Assembly: GCF_001592365.1 (NCBI RefSeq)
Contig: NZ_BCWU01000009.1
Span: 1-64,000 of the forward strand
DNA length: 64,000 nucleotides
Origin: Gordonia hydrophobica NBRC 16057
Lineage (GTDB): Bacteria; Actinomycetota; Actinomycetes; Mycobacteriales; Mycobacteriaceae
Reading direction: 5' to 3'
Part shown: positions 33,291-42,443 of the stretch, piece after piece
Layout: the number at the start of each line of letters is the position of its first letter
Position numbering within the stretch: the stretch's first letter is position 1
The notes under the pieces: generated by a model
The model's database searches: none
Seen by the model: the letters and a program-made list of their open reading frames with translations, nothing else
Told to the model about the DNA's origin: nothing
Position numbers and translations under genes: made by a program

Positions 33291-34982
33291 TCACAGGGGG
33301 ATGTTGCGGATTCCGTTCCGGTGATGGGACGCACCCCGGAAGGCCTCGACCACGGCGTCTCTGGTCGCCGCGGGCTCGATGATGGCGTCGACCCAGCCGG
33401 CTTCGATCACCGGATCGATCCCACCTGATTCGCGCAGGTGGGCCTCGGCGAGCTCGGTCTCTTTCGCCGCCAATTCGTCACCGGCAAGACCTGCCAGGTC
33501 ACGTCGCTTCAGGATGCGGACAGCAGCGGTCGCGCCCATGACCGCGATCTCCGCACCCGGCCACGCGAAGACGGCGGATGCCCCGAGCGAATGGGAGTTC
33601 ATGGCGATATAGGCGCCGCCGTACGCCTTGCGGAGAATGACCGTGATCCGGGCGACGCTCGCATCCGAGAACGCGTGCAAGAGTTTAGCGCCACGCCGTA
33701 CCACGCCATTCCATTCCTGATCGACACCCGGTAGGTAGCCGGGAACATCGACCAGGACGAGCAGTGGAATGCCGAAGGAATCGCAGAGTCGCACGAACCG
33801 CGACGCCTTCTCGGCGGACTCGGAGTCGAGGCATCCACCTCGGCGAATCGGGTTGTTCGCGAGTACGCCCACCGGGCGGCCTTCGAGGCGACCTAGCCCG
33901 GTCACTATGTTCGGCGCCCATCCCGCCTGCAGCTCATGCCATGCGGGCGCGTCATCGGCGTTCTCGTCGAGGATCGCGGACACGACCGGGTGCACATCGT
34001 AGGCGACGTCCGCCTGGTCCGGAAGGAGCGAACCCGGGTCCATGACTGAGCGAGTCCACGACGATCGACGCTGACCGCTCAACAACACGGTCACCGCGCG
34101 GGCGCGTGCCACCGCATCAGCATCGTCCTCGCCGACGATGTGCGCGACGCCGGAACGGTTCAGATGCGTATCCGCACCCCCGAGCGTCTCCATGTCGACC
34201 GATTCGCCGGTGACCGACGCGACCACACCCGGACCGGTCACGAAGATCTTGGCGCCGCGCGCCATCACCACGACGTCGGTCAGTGCCGGGCCATAGGCCG
34301 CTCCACCAGCGGCCGGACCCAGGATCACGGAGATCTGCGGGACTCGTCCCGAGGCCCGCGTGATGGACGCGAACATTTGGCCCATCCCGTCGAGCGACGA
34401 CACGCCCTCAGCCAATCGTGCTCCACCGGAGTGCCACACCCCCAGCACCGGAACGTTCTCACTCACCGCACGATCGGTGAGTCGGGTGATCCGCATACAA
34501 CCGTCCATGCCCAGTGCGCCGCCCTGGACCGCACGATCGGACGCGTACGCGAGTGCTCGGATTCCCTCGACGGCGCCTTCGGCAGTCCGAACGCCGGAAC
34601 CGTCGTCAGCATCGAGCAGCCGCATGGATCCAGGGTCGAACAGGGCGGCCAGGCGTGCCTCCGGCGTCGACGACACCGACGCGTCTCCGCCTGCATCGTC
34701 GGCCAGACTCGCGTTCTCTGCGGTGAGTCGGCAGAGGACGTCGCCGTTGCGAACGGTATCGCCGACCTCGATGGCGACATCGACGACAGTCGCGGCCCGA
34801 TCAGCGCGGATCGGGATCTGCATCTTCATCGATTCGAGCACCATCAGGAGATCGCCCGGCAGCACTCGGCTGCCCGGGGCGGCGTCCACCGTGCAGACGG
34901 TGGCGGCGATCTCGGCGGTGATCTCGACGGTCGGCACGTCGCCGGCGTAGCCGCCCATGGGCAGTGTTTCAGAAACAGTCAT
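33291..34982 (-). CDS. Biotinyl-domain and acyl-CoA carboxyltransferase fusion
   Basis: Protein of 563 aa joining two carboxylase parts. Residues about 15-90 are a biotinyl domain with the biotin-accepting Lys53 in LESMKMQI. Residues about 105-563 are a PccB/AccD-type carboxyltransferase, with the paired crotonase-like folds seen in GGARLAEGVSSLDGMGQMF and ILGPAAGGAAYGPALTDVVVMA, and AYGGAYIAMNSHSLGA near 455. It would carry CO2 on biotin and transfer it to an acyl-CoA. No biotin carboxylase is encoded in the window, so that subunit must come from elsewhere. Start at 34982, GGGAG five bases upstream, one base after the preceding stop. Confidence 0.85.
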   Translation of the reverse strand: MTVSETLPMGGYAGDVPTVEITAEIAATVCTVDAAPGSRVLPGDLLMVLESMKMQIPIRADRAATVVDVAIEVGDTVRNGDVLCRLTAENASLADDAGGDASVSSTPEARLAALFDPGSMRLLDADDGSGVRTAEGAVEGIRALAYASDRAVQGGALGMDGCMRITRLTDRAVSENVPVLGVWHSGGARLAEGVSSLDGMGQMFASITRASGRVPQISVILGPAAGGAAYGPALTDVVVMARGAKIFVTGPGVVASVTGESVDMETLGGADTHLNRSGVAHIVGEDDADAVARARAVTVLLSGQRRSSWTRSVMDPGSLLPDQADVAYDVHPVVSAILDENADDAPAWHELQAGWAPNIVTGLGRLEGRPVGVLANNPIRRGGCLDSESAEKASRFVRLCDSFGIPLLVLVDVPGYLPGVDQEWNGVVRRGAKLLHAFSDASVARITVILRKAYGGAYIAMNSHSLGASAVFAWPGAEIAVMGATAAVRILKRRDLAGLAGDELAAKETELAEAHLRESGGIDPVIEAGWVDAIIEPAATRDAVVEAFRGASHHRNGIRNIPL

Positions 34983-34983
34983 G

Positions 34984-35760
34984 TCAACTCCCGATGAAGT
35001 GCGGTGCACGCTTGGCGAGGAAGGCCGCGCCCGCCTCGGCGACGTCGGCGCTGCGTGCGACCGCCACGTGTGTGGATGTTTCACGGCGCAGGCACTCGGT
35101 GAACGGCAGTGTCGTGGCGTCGTGAAGGTTCTGCTTGATGCCGGCGATAGCGAGCGGCGGCCCAGCGGCGAGTTTCTGCGCTGCCGCTCGTACGGTCTCG
35201 TCGAGTTCGGCATGGGACGTGACGCCGGTGACGAGTCCGATCTGGAGAGCGCGGTCGGCCGTGATCTTCTCGTTCAGCAAGAGGATCTCCGTCGCTCGCG
35301 CAGTGCCGAGCAGCCGCGACAGCGACCAGCCGAGGCCGAAGTCGCCGGACATCGCAGCGGTGAGGAATGCTGAGCGAAGGACCGCAGTATCGGCCATGTA
35401 GCGGAGATCGCACGCCGCCGCCAGCGAGAATCCGGCACCGGCGGCGGGTCCGTTGATCGCGGCGATGCTCACGGCGTCGCCTTCTCGGAGGATCTCCGCG
35501 GCGCGCACGTGATGACGCAGTCGGCTCTCTGCCTGCGCGTTGCTCCCTCCGCTGTAATCGGCGTGCAGATCGCCGCCGGCGCAGAAGGCGCGGCCGGCTC
35601 CGGTCAGAATGATCACTCTCGTGGTGGGATCGTCGCTGAGCGTCTCAAGTGTCCCGACTAGCTGATCGAGCAGTGGAGTGTTCATCGCGTTCATGGCATC
35701 GGGGCGGTTGAGGGTCACCGTGGCGACGGCGCCGCAGCGATCCAGAATGACTTCAGGCAT
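34984..35760 (-). CDS. Enoyl-CoA hydratase/isomerase family protein
   Basis: Crotonase-fold enzyme of 258 aa. GAGRAFCAGGDLHADYSG near residue 56 and INGPAAGAGFSLAAACDLRY near 103 form the oxyanion hole. The segment that usually carries the second catalytic acid reads SGDFGLGWSLSRLLG, so an Asp/Gly arrangement replaces the common Glu and the reaction may be isomerisation or another crotonase chemistry. GAGGAG precedes the ATG. Located 42 bases after the racemase-like gene. Confidence 0.87.
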   Translation of the reverse strand: MPEVILDRCGAVATVTLNRPDAMNAMNTPLLDQLVGTLETLSDDPTTRVIILTGAGRAFCAGGDLHADYSGGSNAQAESRLRHHVRAAEILREGDAVSIAAINGPAAGAGFSLAAACDLRYMADTAVLRSAFLTAAMSGDFGLGWSLSRLLGTARATEILLLNEKITADRALQIGLVTGVTSHAELDETVRAAAQKLAAGPPLAIAGIKQNLHDATTLPFTECLRRETSTHVAVARSADVAEAGAAFLAKRAPHFIGS

Positions 35761-35802
35761 GGTGTATCTCCTCAGTGGTGTGGTCTTTTCTCACGCAGTC
35801 GG

Positions 35803-36945
35803 TCACATGTCCGGCCACCCCGTCAGCCCTTCCGGAGTGCTGCTGTCGTGCGCGCGGACGATCTGCTCGGCGCTCAGGCCCAGCTCTTGCAGGACAGCGA
35901 CGGTGTGGTCAGCGCGGTCGGTCGCAGCAGCACGGGCCGGAGTCCGCGACATCCTGGGCACCGGCGGGACGGTGTCGGTGAATCCACCGCCGTGTCGGTG
36001 ATGCAGGTGCGGTTGCGCCGCAACCTCATCGGGCGCGAGAACCGGCGTCACGCACGCGTCTGTTCCGTGAAACAACTCCGCCCATTCGTCACGCGTGCGC
36101 GTACGGAATGCTGCGTCGAGGGCTTCTTCGATGGCAGGCCACTGACTTCGGGGGTACTGGGCGGGAGGCTCGCCCAGTCCGAGCGTGCGCCATAGCGCTG
36201 CAAAGAACTGCGGTTCCAGTGCGCCGACGGCGACGAATCGTCCATCCGACGTGGCATAGCACCGGTAGAACGGCGCGGCGCCGCTCATCATCCCGGTTCC
36301 CTGACCCGGTGCTGCCGAAGTGCCCCACATCTCGTAGTGCATGGCCATCATCGAGCGGACTCCATCGATCATGGCGACATCGAGGTACTGGCCGTCACCG
36401 GACTGGGAGCGTTCGTACAGAGCTGCCGTGATCGCTGACGCAGCCAGAAGCGATCCGCCGGCGAAGTCGGCGACGAGGTTGAGAGGAAGGGCGGGCGGTG
36501 CGCCGGCCGGGCCCATCGCCCCGAGCACTCCGGTGAGCGCGATGTAGTTGATGTCGTGGCCTGCCGCCGAGCTGAGCGGGCCGGTCTGCCCGTATCCGGT
36601 GAGTGAGCAGTAGACGAGATCGGGGCGTACAGCCCGGAGCTGGGCGTAACCCGCACCGAGCTTGTCTGCAACACCGGGACGGAAGCTCTCGACGAACACG
36701 TCCGCTCGGGCCACCAGCCGATGCAGTGCGTCCCGGCCGTCGTCGCTCTTGAGATCGAGTGCGATGAACTGTTTGCCGCGAGCGACGGCGTCGAGCTGCG
36801 TGCCCGCGCGGCCGCCGCCGACCACCGTGACCTGCGCGCCCATGTCTGCCAGGAGCATCGTGGCGTAGGGGCCTGGCGCAAGCCGCGACATGTCGACGAC
36901 GCGGATGCCTGCCAGCGGCCCGTTGGCACCGTGACCGGTGGTCAT
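35803..36945 (-). CDS. CaiB/BaiF family, alpha-methylacyl-CoA racemase-like
   Basis: Enzyme of 380 aa. The N-terminal part (IRVVDMSRLAPGPYATMLLADMGAQV) and especially GHDINYIALTGVLGAMGPAG near residue 120 and NLVADFAGGSLLAASAITAALYER near 148 follow the alpha-methylacyl-CoA racemase branch, in which the His and Asp of these segments exchange the alpha proton. Start at 36945 with AAGGAGG upstream; reading further into the ABC gene is an artefact. A racemase implies a 2-methyl-branched acyl-CoA intermediate, an inference. Confidence 0.85.
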   Translation of the reverse strand: MTTGHGANGPLAGIRVVDMSRLAPGPYATMLLADMGAQVTVVGGGRAGTQLDAVARGKQFIALDLKSDDGRDALHRLVARADVFVESFRPGVADKLGAGYAQLRAVRPDLVYCSLTGYGQTGPLSSAAGHDINYIALTGVLGAMGPAGAPPALPLNLVADFAGGSLLAASAITAALYERSQSGDGQYLDVAMIDGVRSMMAMHYEMWGTSAAPGQGTGMMSGAAPFYRCYATSDGRFVAVGALEPQFFAALWRTLGLGEPPAQYPRSQWPAIEEALDAAFRTRTRDEWAELFHGTDACVTPVLAPDEVAAQPHLHHRHGGGFTDTVPPVPRMSRTPARAAATDRADHTVAVLQELGLSAEQIVRAHDSSTPEGLTGWPDM

Positions 36946-36964
36946 TGCATTCTCCTCCTTCGAT

Positions 36965-38470
36965 TCACAGGTATGCATCGGCGATGGCTCGACGGTCAGC
37001 GAGTTCGGCGTGGCCGCCCCGTGCGGCGACTTCGCCGTGGGACAGCACCAGGAAGTTGTCGGCGAGCGCCGCGGCGAACGACTGGTTCTGCTCGGCGAGC
37101 AGAACCGCGAGGCCCTTGTCGCGCAAGGCGGCGAACGTCTCGATGAGGTCGTCCAGAATCGCCGGTGCGAGGCCCTGCGTCGGCTCGTCGAGGAGCAGTG
37201 CAGACGGTCGAGTGCACAACGCCATGCCGATCGCGACCATCTGCTGCTCACCGCCGCTCAGGAGGCCGACCTGCGTCCCGGCGAGGGTGGTGAGCTTCGG
37301 AAAGATCTCGTGCACTTCCGACAGTGCCTCGGCACTGTCGGCGCGAGGCAGGACCTGCAGCGCCAGGGTGAGATTCTCCTCGACGCTGAGCCCTGGAAAG
37401 GTGTTCCCGCGCCGTTCCGGGACAAACGCGAGGCCGACACCGGCACGATGCTGTGCACCCAGTTCGCTGATGTCGTGGTCACCGAGCGCCACCGTGCCGC
37501 TCCACCGACGACCGTCGAGGCGGATGCCCGCGAGCGCAGCCATCAGACTGGACTTTCCGGCTCCGTTCGGGCCGAGGACGGCCGTGATCTCGCCGCGGCC
37601 GACGGTGAGGTCGACGTCGTGACACACTCGAGCGCGGCCGTACGAGACGGAGAAGCCGTTCACAGTGAGTGCCGGGGCTCCGCCTGCGGAAGCCGGGGTG
37701 TGCTTCGTGAACCCGGACTCTCCGCTGGAGCCCAGATAGGCTTCGACGACCCGCGCGTCCGAAGCGACGTGCTCCGGTTCGCCCGACGCGATGACCTTTC
37801 CACTCTCGAGGACTACCAGCACATCGGCGATGTCTCGCACGAGCGGGAAGTTTTGCTCGACCAGCAGGACCCCGACCCCACTGTCGGCAATGGTGCGAAT
37901 ACCCGACGTGAGCAGTTGTTGCTCCTCCTGCGACAGGCCCGCTGCCGGCTCATCAAGAAGGAGATAGCGGGGGTTCATCGCCATCGCTCGGAGCACATCC
38001 GCCATCCGGACAGTGCCGAGCGGCAGTTCGCCCAGAGGAGTGTCTGCATGGTCAGCGAGTCCGAAGGAGTCGAGCAGTCGCTCGCAGGAAGCGCGCGCAT
38101 CACGCTCCTTCGTCCCGCCGATCCCCACCGCAGCGGGAACCAGTGCAGTGCGCAGCGATGGCAGGAACCCGCACAGGACGCTGTCGGCGACGGTCAGGTC
38201 GGCGTCGATCCGCGGAGTCTGGAAGGTTCGGGCGACGCCCCGGCGGATCCGGGCGTCTGCCGGATCGTCGGAGATGTCTTCCTCATCGACGAACACGCTT
38301 CCGCTGTGGAGAGCGACGAATCCCGTGATGGCGTTGAAGAGCGTGCTCTTACCGGAACCGTTCGGCCCGACGAGGGCGACCACCTGGCCGGGCTCGACAG
38401 CGATGTCGACGCCGTCCAGCGCGACGACACCGCGGAAGCGGACGCCGATGGAGTGAGCGCGGAGCGTCAT
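36965..38470 (-). CDS. Fused LivG-LivF ABC transporter ATPase
   Basis: Protein of 501 aa containing two ABC ATPase domains in one chain. Domain 1 (1-245, LivG-like) has GPNGSGKST, Walker B LLLDEPAAGL and LVEQNF, but its signature is the degenerate LPLGTVRM. Domain 2 (265-501, LivF-like) has GPNGAGKSS, LSGGEQQMV, LLLDEPTQGL and LLAEQNQ. LivG and LivF are normally separate proteins. The fusion energises the LivH-LivM channel encoded upstream; the start overlaps the livM stop by four bases. Confidence 0.9.
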   Translation of the reverse strand: MTLRAHSIGVRFRGVVALDGVDIAVEPGQVVALVGPNGSGKSTLFNAITGFVALHSGSVFVDEEDISDDPADARIRRGVARTFQTPRIDADLTVADSVLCGFLPSLRTALVPAAVGIGGTKERDARASCERLLDSFGLADHADTPLGELPLGTVRMADVLRAMAMNPRYLLLDEPAAGLSQEEQQLLTSGIRTIADSGVGVLLVEQNFPLVRDIADVLVVLESGKVIASGEPEHVASDARVVEAYLGSSGESGFTKHTPASAGGAPALTVNGFSVSYGRARVCHDVDLTVGRGEITAVLGPNGAGKSSLMAALAGIRLDGRRWSGTVALGDHDISELGAQHRAGVGLAFVPERRGNTFPGLSVEENLTLALQVLPRADSAEALSEVHEIFPKLTTLAGTQVGLLSGGEQQMVAIGMALCTRPSALLLDEPTQGLAPAILDDLIETFAALRDKGLAVLLAEQNQSFAAALADNFLVLSHGEVAARGGHAELADRRAIADAYL

Positions 38471-39543
38471 GACTGGACCGCCTTTCGGAACGAGGACGCC
38501 GGGTCCGTGGTCGGCATCGCGCCGCCTGTCTTCGATGGGGAGTCCGGCAGCACGGTCGGTTTCGGTGTTGCTGGACCGGAAGTGCGTCGGGAACGACGCA
38601 GCTTCAACCAGGCCGTCTCTGCGGTGCCGAGAATCCCGCGTGGAGCAATCACCAACACGAGCACCACGGCGATGCCGAGAAGAAGGCCCTGCATCTCATC
38701 GGGCAACGTGTCTTGGAGGTAGGTCAGCAGAGCCGCCCCAAGAACGGGCCCGAGTACGTGTCGCGCGCCGCCGACGAGAACCATCAGCAGCAGCGTCAGC
38801 GACAGATTGAGGGAGAGCGATTCCGGCGAGATGTAGGTCATGTAATGCGCGTAGAGCCAGCCACCGACGCCGGCGACAGCTGCTGAGAACGCGAACAGCG
38901 CGCTGAGCCGCCGGGGTCCGTTGTCTCCATCTGCCTGGGCACGCACGGCGTCGACCCGGACGGTGTTGGTCGCGCGACCGGCGGCGGACCGAACCATGTT
39001 CGTGTACAGCACGACCGCGATGATGATGCACACCCACACGACCATGGCGAGGTCGAGCGGCGTCTGGACGAATGGCAATGGTGGAACGCCACCGATGCCG
39101 TCGTATCCGCCCGTGAAATCCCCGCCCTGGTTGAGCAGGATGCTCACGACGCTGCCGAGAAAGAGGGTCGCGAGAGCGAGTGCGAGCGAGGACATGCGCA
39201 CGATCAATCTCGCGACGATGTAGGCCACCGCGGCGGGCACCGCCACAGCGAGGACGAGCCCGAGGAAGGGACTCAGTCCCCACTGGGTGGTCGCGATGGC
39301 GGTGGCGTACGCGCCGAGCGCCGCGAAACTCGCGTGGCAGAGCGACATCATGCCGCCTTGCCCGTACGCCATCCCCAGAGCCGTGGCGATCAACCCGTAG
39401 ATTCCGATCAGGATGAGCGTGTTCTCTGCTGTCGGCGCTCCGGCAGCGAACGCGAGTGCCACCGCGGCGATGCCGGCGACAGCGAGTGCGGGGCGCTGAT
39501 TCCGCAGAATCCGCACGATCCCGGTCGACCGAATGTCGGTCAT
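38467..39543 (-). CDS. LivM-type ABC transporter permease
   Basis: Permease of 358 aa with about ten hydrophobic helices. GMAYGQGGMMSLCHASFAALGAYA near residue 55 and VGGARHVLGPVLGAALLTYL near 255 are diagnostic of LivM. The C-terminal ~45 residues form a soluble tail. One base separates it from livH. Substrates of this family include branched-chain amino acids, amides, urea and many aromatic or short-chain acids. Confidence 0.9.
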   Translation of the reverse strand: MTDIRSTGIVRILRNQRPALAVAGIAAVALAFAAGAPTAENTLILIGIYGLIATALGMAYGQGGMMSLCHASFAALGAYATAIATTQWGLSPFLGLVLAVAVPAAVAYIVARLIVRMSSLALALATLFLGSVVSILLNQGGDFTGGYDGIGGVPPLPFVQTPLDLAMVVWVCIIIAVVLYTNMVRSAAGRATNTVRVDAVRAQADGDNGPRRLSALFAFSAAVAGVGGWLYAHYMTYISPESLSLNLSLTLLLMVLVGGARHVLGPVLGAALLTYLQDTLPDEMQGLLLGIAVVLVLVIAPRGILGTAETAWLKLRRSRRTSGPATPKPTVLPDSPSKTGGAMPTTDPASSFRKAVQS

Positions 39544-39544
39544 G

Positions 39545-40390
39545 TCAGGGCCTTTCCACGAGAGTCGAGCGTGGCATCAGGATCAGGACTCCGATGACGA
39601 CGATGAACGGGAGGGCGGTGAGCATCCCGCCCGAGACATAACCGGCGACCAGCGAGTCGATGACGCCGATGACGATTCCGCCGGCGAAGCATGCCAGGGG
39701 CCCGCGCATCCCGAAGATGATGGCGGCGCCGAAGGCGTTGAGGGTGAGCGTGACGGCCGAGGTGAAGTCGAGTCCGACGGTGTAGGCGAGGAGGATTCCC
39801 GCCACTCCGGCGAGCAGGCCTTCAAGGATGAAGACCAGATACTGCAAGCGGGTGACCGAGACTCCGGCGAGGAGCGCTGCGGCCTTGTTGTCCGCGGCCG
39901 CACGGATCTGGCGGCCGATCGTCGACTTGTAGAGCAGGACGATGACGGCTGCGACGAGGACGACGCCCGTGGCGAGATTGATCAGGTACTGCGGGTCGAT
40001 GAAGACCGGCCCGAGATCGACCGAATCAGTGAACAGTCGGTGGATTCTGGCGTCTTTGCCGAACTGGGTGAGAATGATCGATTCGATCGCGAGACCGACG
40101 CCGAAGGTGGCCGCGACGACAATCACCGGATCGCTCGCGCCACGTCGAACGAGAAGTCGGTAGATGACTGCCACTACAAGGGCCGCGGCGACCCCGACGC
40201 CAAGCCCTGCCATCACGCCGACAGCGCCGCCGATGGCGAGTGCGACGATGCCGGCGAGCGCCGCGTAACCGCCGACCGCAGCATCCACGATGCCGTGCGC
40301 CGAATGCGCGAGACCGAGCGGGACTGCGATGAGTCCGTAGGTGACGCCGAGGAAGATGCCTTGCACGATGTACTGGAGGAAAAGGTCCAT
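39545..40390 (-). CDS. LivH-type ABC transporter permease
   Basis: Permease of 281 aa, mostly hydrophobic, with the LivH signatures GVTYGLIAVPLGLAHSAHGIVDAA near residue 14 and LLAGVSVTRLQYLVFILEGLLAGVAG near 180. Partner of LivM and of the fused ATPase. It follows an enoyl-CoA hydratase gene by 24 bases, so transporter and enzyme genes are interleaved in one transcript. Confidence 0.9.
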   Translation of the reverse strand: MDLFLQYIVQGIFLGVTYGLIAVPLGLAHSAHGIVDAAVGGYAALAGIVALAIGGAVGVMAGLGVGVAAALVVAVIYRLLVRRGASDPVIVVAATFGVGLAIESIILTQFGKDARIHRLFTDSVDLGPVFIDPQYLINLATGVVLVAAVIVLLYKSTIGRQIRAAADNKAAALLAGVSVTRLQYLVFILEGLLAGVAGILLAYTVGLDFTSAVTLTLNAFGAAIIFGMRGPLACFAGGIVIGVIDSLVAGYVSGGMLTALPFIVVIGVLILMPRSTLVERP

Positions 40391-40414
40391 GGTTCTGCCC
40401 TTCGTGCTTCGTTC

Positions 40415-41236
40415 TCAGCGTCCGACGAACCGCGGCGTGCGCTTGTCGAGGAAAGCAGCGATTCCCTCGCGCACATCGGCCGTGTCATTGATGGCAGCGA
40501 CGGCGTACTCGGCCTCGATGAGCGAGGCGTGGAGGGACTGACTCATCGCATTGCGCACCATGCGCTTGACTACTCGAGTGGTCAACGGCGCGGTCCGAGT
40601 GATGCGGGTCGCCAGTGCCAGCACTGCAGATTCCAGCTCCGCGGCGGGAACCACTTGGGTCAGGAGCCCGAGTTCCAGCGCCTGCTGTGCGTCGTACAGT
40701 TCGCAGCCCCACAGCATGCGCAACGCGTGATCGGTTCCCATCGCTCGGGGAAACAGCCAGGCGCCGCCCTCGTCCGGGAGCAGTCCCACCATCCCGGACG
40801 TGTCGCCAAGACGCGCCGTGTCGTCACCGATCCGCAGGTCGCAGGCGAGAGCGAGGGCCAGCCCTCCGGCGACGGCCGGACCACTGATCATGGCGATCAC
40901 CGGTTTGTCGCACAGCGCCAGCGCACGCATCACGCGATGCATTCCTTCGCGGATCACCACGCCGTGACCGAGTTGGACGGCATCGGCATGCGTCGACTCG
41001 TAACTACTGGTCAAGTCACCACCCGCGCAGAAGGCGCCTCCGGCCCCGGTGATCACCAGGACTTGGTCGGCGTCGTCCGCCGTGAACTGTTCGATCGCGG
41101 CGGCGATCTCGACGGCGGTCTGCGAACGGTACGCGTTGCGCAGCGTCGGCCGAGTGATCGTGATGCGGCGGACACCGCCGGCCCACTGGTCGACGCGGAT
41201 GTCGTCGGCGGCGGACTTCGTCGTCTCGCGTGTCAC
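40415..41236 (-). CDS. Enoyl-CoA hydratase/isomerase family protein
   Basis: Crotonase-fold enzyme of 273 aa. GAGGAFCAGGDLTSSYES near residue 70 and ISGPAVAGGLALALACDLRIG near 120 form the CoA-thioester pocket; GMVGLLPDEGGAWLFPRAMG near 148 contains acidic residues in the catalytic position. GTG start at 41236 overlaps the binding-protein stop (GTGA). Distinct in sequence from the second hydratase of this operon, so the two probably act at different steps. Confidence 0.88.
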   Translation of the reverse strand: MTRETTKSAADDIRVDQWAGGVRRITITRPTLRNAYRSQTAVEIAAAIEQFTADDADQVLVITGAGGAFCAGGDLTSSYESTHADAVQLGHGVVIREGMHRVMRALALCDKPVIAMISGPAVAGGLALALACDLRIGDDTARLGDTSGMVGLLPDEGGAWLFPRAMGTDHALRMLWGCELYDAQQALELGLLTQVVPAAELESAVLALATRITRTAPLTTRVVKRMVRNAMSQSLHASLIEAEYAVAAINDTADVREGIAAFLDKRTPRFVGR

Positions 41237-42387
41237 TGGACCGTCACCCACTGCCCGTCCTTCAACTCCACCACCGCGGCGCTGAAGGCACCGTCATGAT
41301 CGTCCGCGCTGTAGCAACCGTCGCCCTTGTGCAAGGTCGGGAAACCGCAGGTGTTCTCAAGTGCGTCTCGGACCTTCTCTCCGGTGACGTCGCCGGTGAT
41401 CTTGTCCATGGCGGCCTGGAGTGCCAGGAAGCCGGTTCCTGCGAGCGCCTCCGCGTAACTCTCCGGTTGGCCGTACCCCTCGATGAACTTGGCCTGCTCA
41501 GCGGACGGCTTGTCCCAGCCTTCCGAACCGACGGCGGTGACACCCTCGGCGGTGCTGCCTGCGGCATCGACGAAGGCCTGCTGGGTGAGTCCGCCTGCGA
41601 CGATGATGGGCGCGTTGGAGCCGGCCTGGTGCAGGCCGCGCAACAGCGCGGCGCCGAGCGTCGGCACAGAGGATTGAACGATGATGACGTCGGGCTTGGC
41701 CGCTGCCAACTTCGTGGCCTGCGTGGTGAGATCCGAGGCGTCCAGCGCCGAGGACGCCTCGACAGCGATCCGCATTCCCGTACCTGCGAGCGCCTTCTTC
41801 AGGTCGTTCGTGCTGTTCTCGCCGTAGGAGTCCTGCTGGTAGAAGACCGCAAGATTCTTGTAACCGCGGTTCTTCATGAGGGTCACCTGATCGTCGACGC
41901 GTTGCGCATCGCTTTGTGTGGTCCGGAAGATCCAGTCGTAGGATTCGCTCCCCTTCTCCGTGGGACCGATGGTGCCGATGGGGACGAGCGCGGGGACGCG
42001 GTTGGACTTGAGGATGGGACCCACGGCCAACGTCTCGGAGCCGGTGGTCGGACCGAGGATCACGTGGACTTTGTCTTGAGTCGTGAGTTCGCGAGCAGCT
42101 TTGGCCGCCTCGGTCGGGCTGGATTTTCCGTCCTTGAAGTGAAGCGAGACGTTGTAGCCGTTGAGGCCACCGTCCTTGTTCGCCTGGTCGACGAAGTATT
42201 CGACGGTCTTGCGCTCGGGGATGCCGATGGCCGCGGTGGTTCCCGTGATGTCGGCGATGAGACCGATCCGCAGTTCATCGCCGGAACCACTGCTTCCGGC
42301 TCCGGCGCCGCACGCCGAGAGGCCGAGGGCGCAGACGGAGGCGGCCAGGAGCGTTGCAAAGGCCTTTTTTGGGAAGGGGGTACTCAT
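41233..42387 (-). CDS. LivK-type substrate-binding lipoprotein
   Basis: Extracytoplasmic binding protein of 384 aa. Signal sequence with lipobox LGLSAC near residue 26, then the two-lobe fold starting LRIGLIADITGTTAAIGIP; the DKVHVILGPTTGSETLAVGPIL segment near 115 matches LivK/BraC proteins. It presents the imported compound to LivHM. The ligand is not predictable but, given the CoA ligase beside it, a carboxylic acid is likely. Confidence 0.9.
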   Translation of the reverse strand: MSTPFPKKAFATLLAASVCALGLSACGAGAGSSGSGDELRIGLIADITGTTAAIGIPERKTVEYFVDQANKDGGLNGYNVSLHFKDGKSSPTEAAKAARELTTQDKVHVILGPTTGSETLAVGPILKSNRVPALVPIGTIGPTEKGSESYDWIFRTTQSDAQRVDDQVTLMKNRGYKNLAVFYQQDSYGENSTNDLKKALAGTGMRIAVEASSALDASDLTTQATKLAAAKPDVIIVQSSVPTLGAALLRGLHQAGSNAPIIVAGGLTQQAFVDAAGSTAEGVTAVGSEGWDKPSAEQAKFIEGYGQPESYAEALAGTGFLALQAAMDKITGDVTGEKVRDALENTCGFPTLHKGDGCYSADDHDGAFSAAVVELKDGQWVTVQ

Positions 42388-42443
42388 GGATGTGCTCGAT
42401 TCGTGTGGTGTGCGAAGAAGCGGAGGTGTTGGTGGGCCGACAG

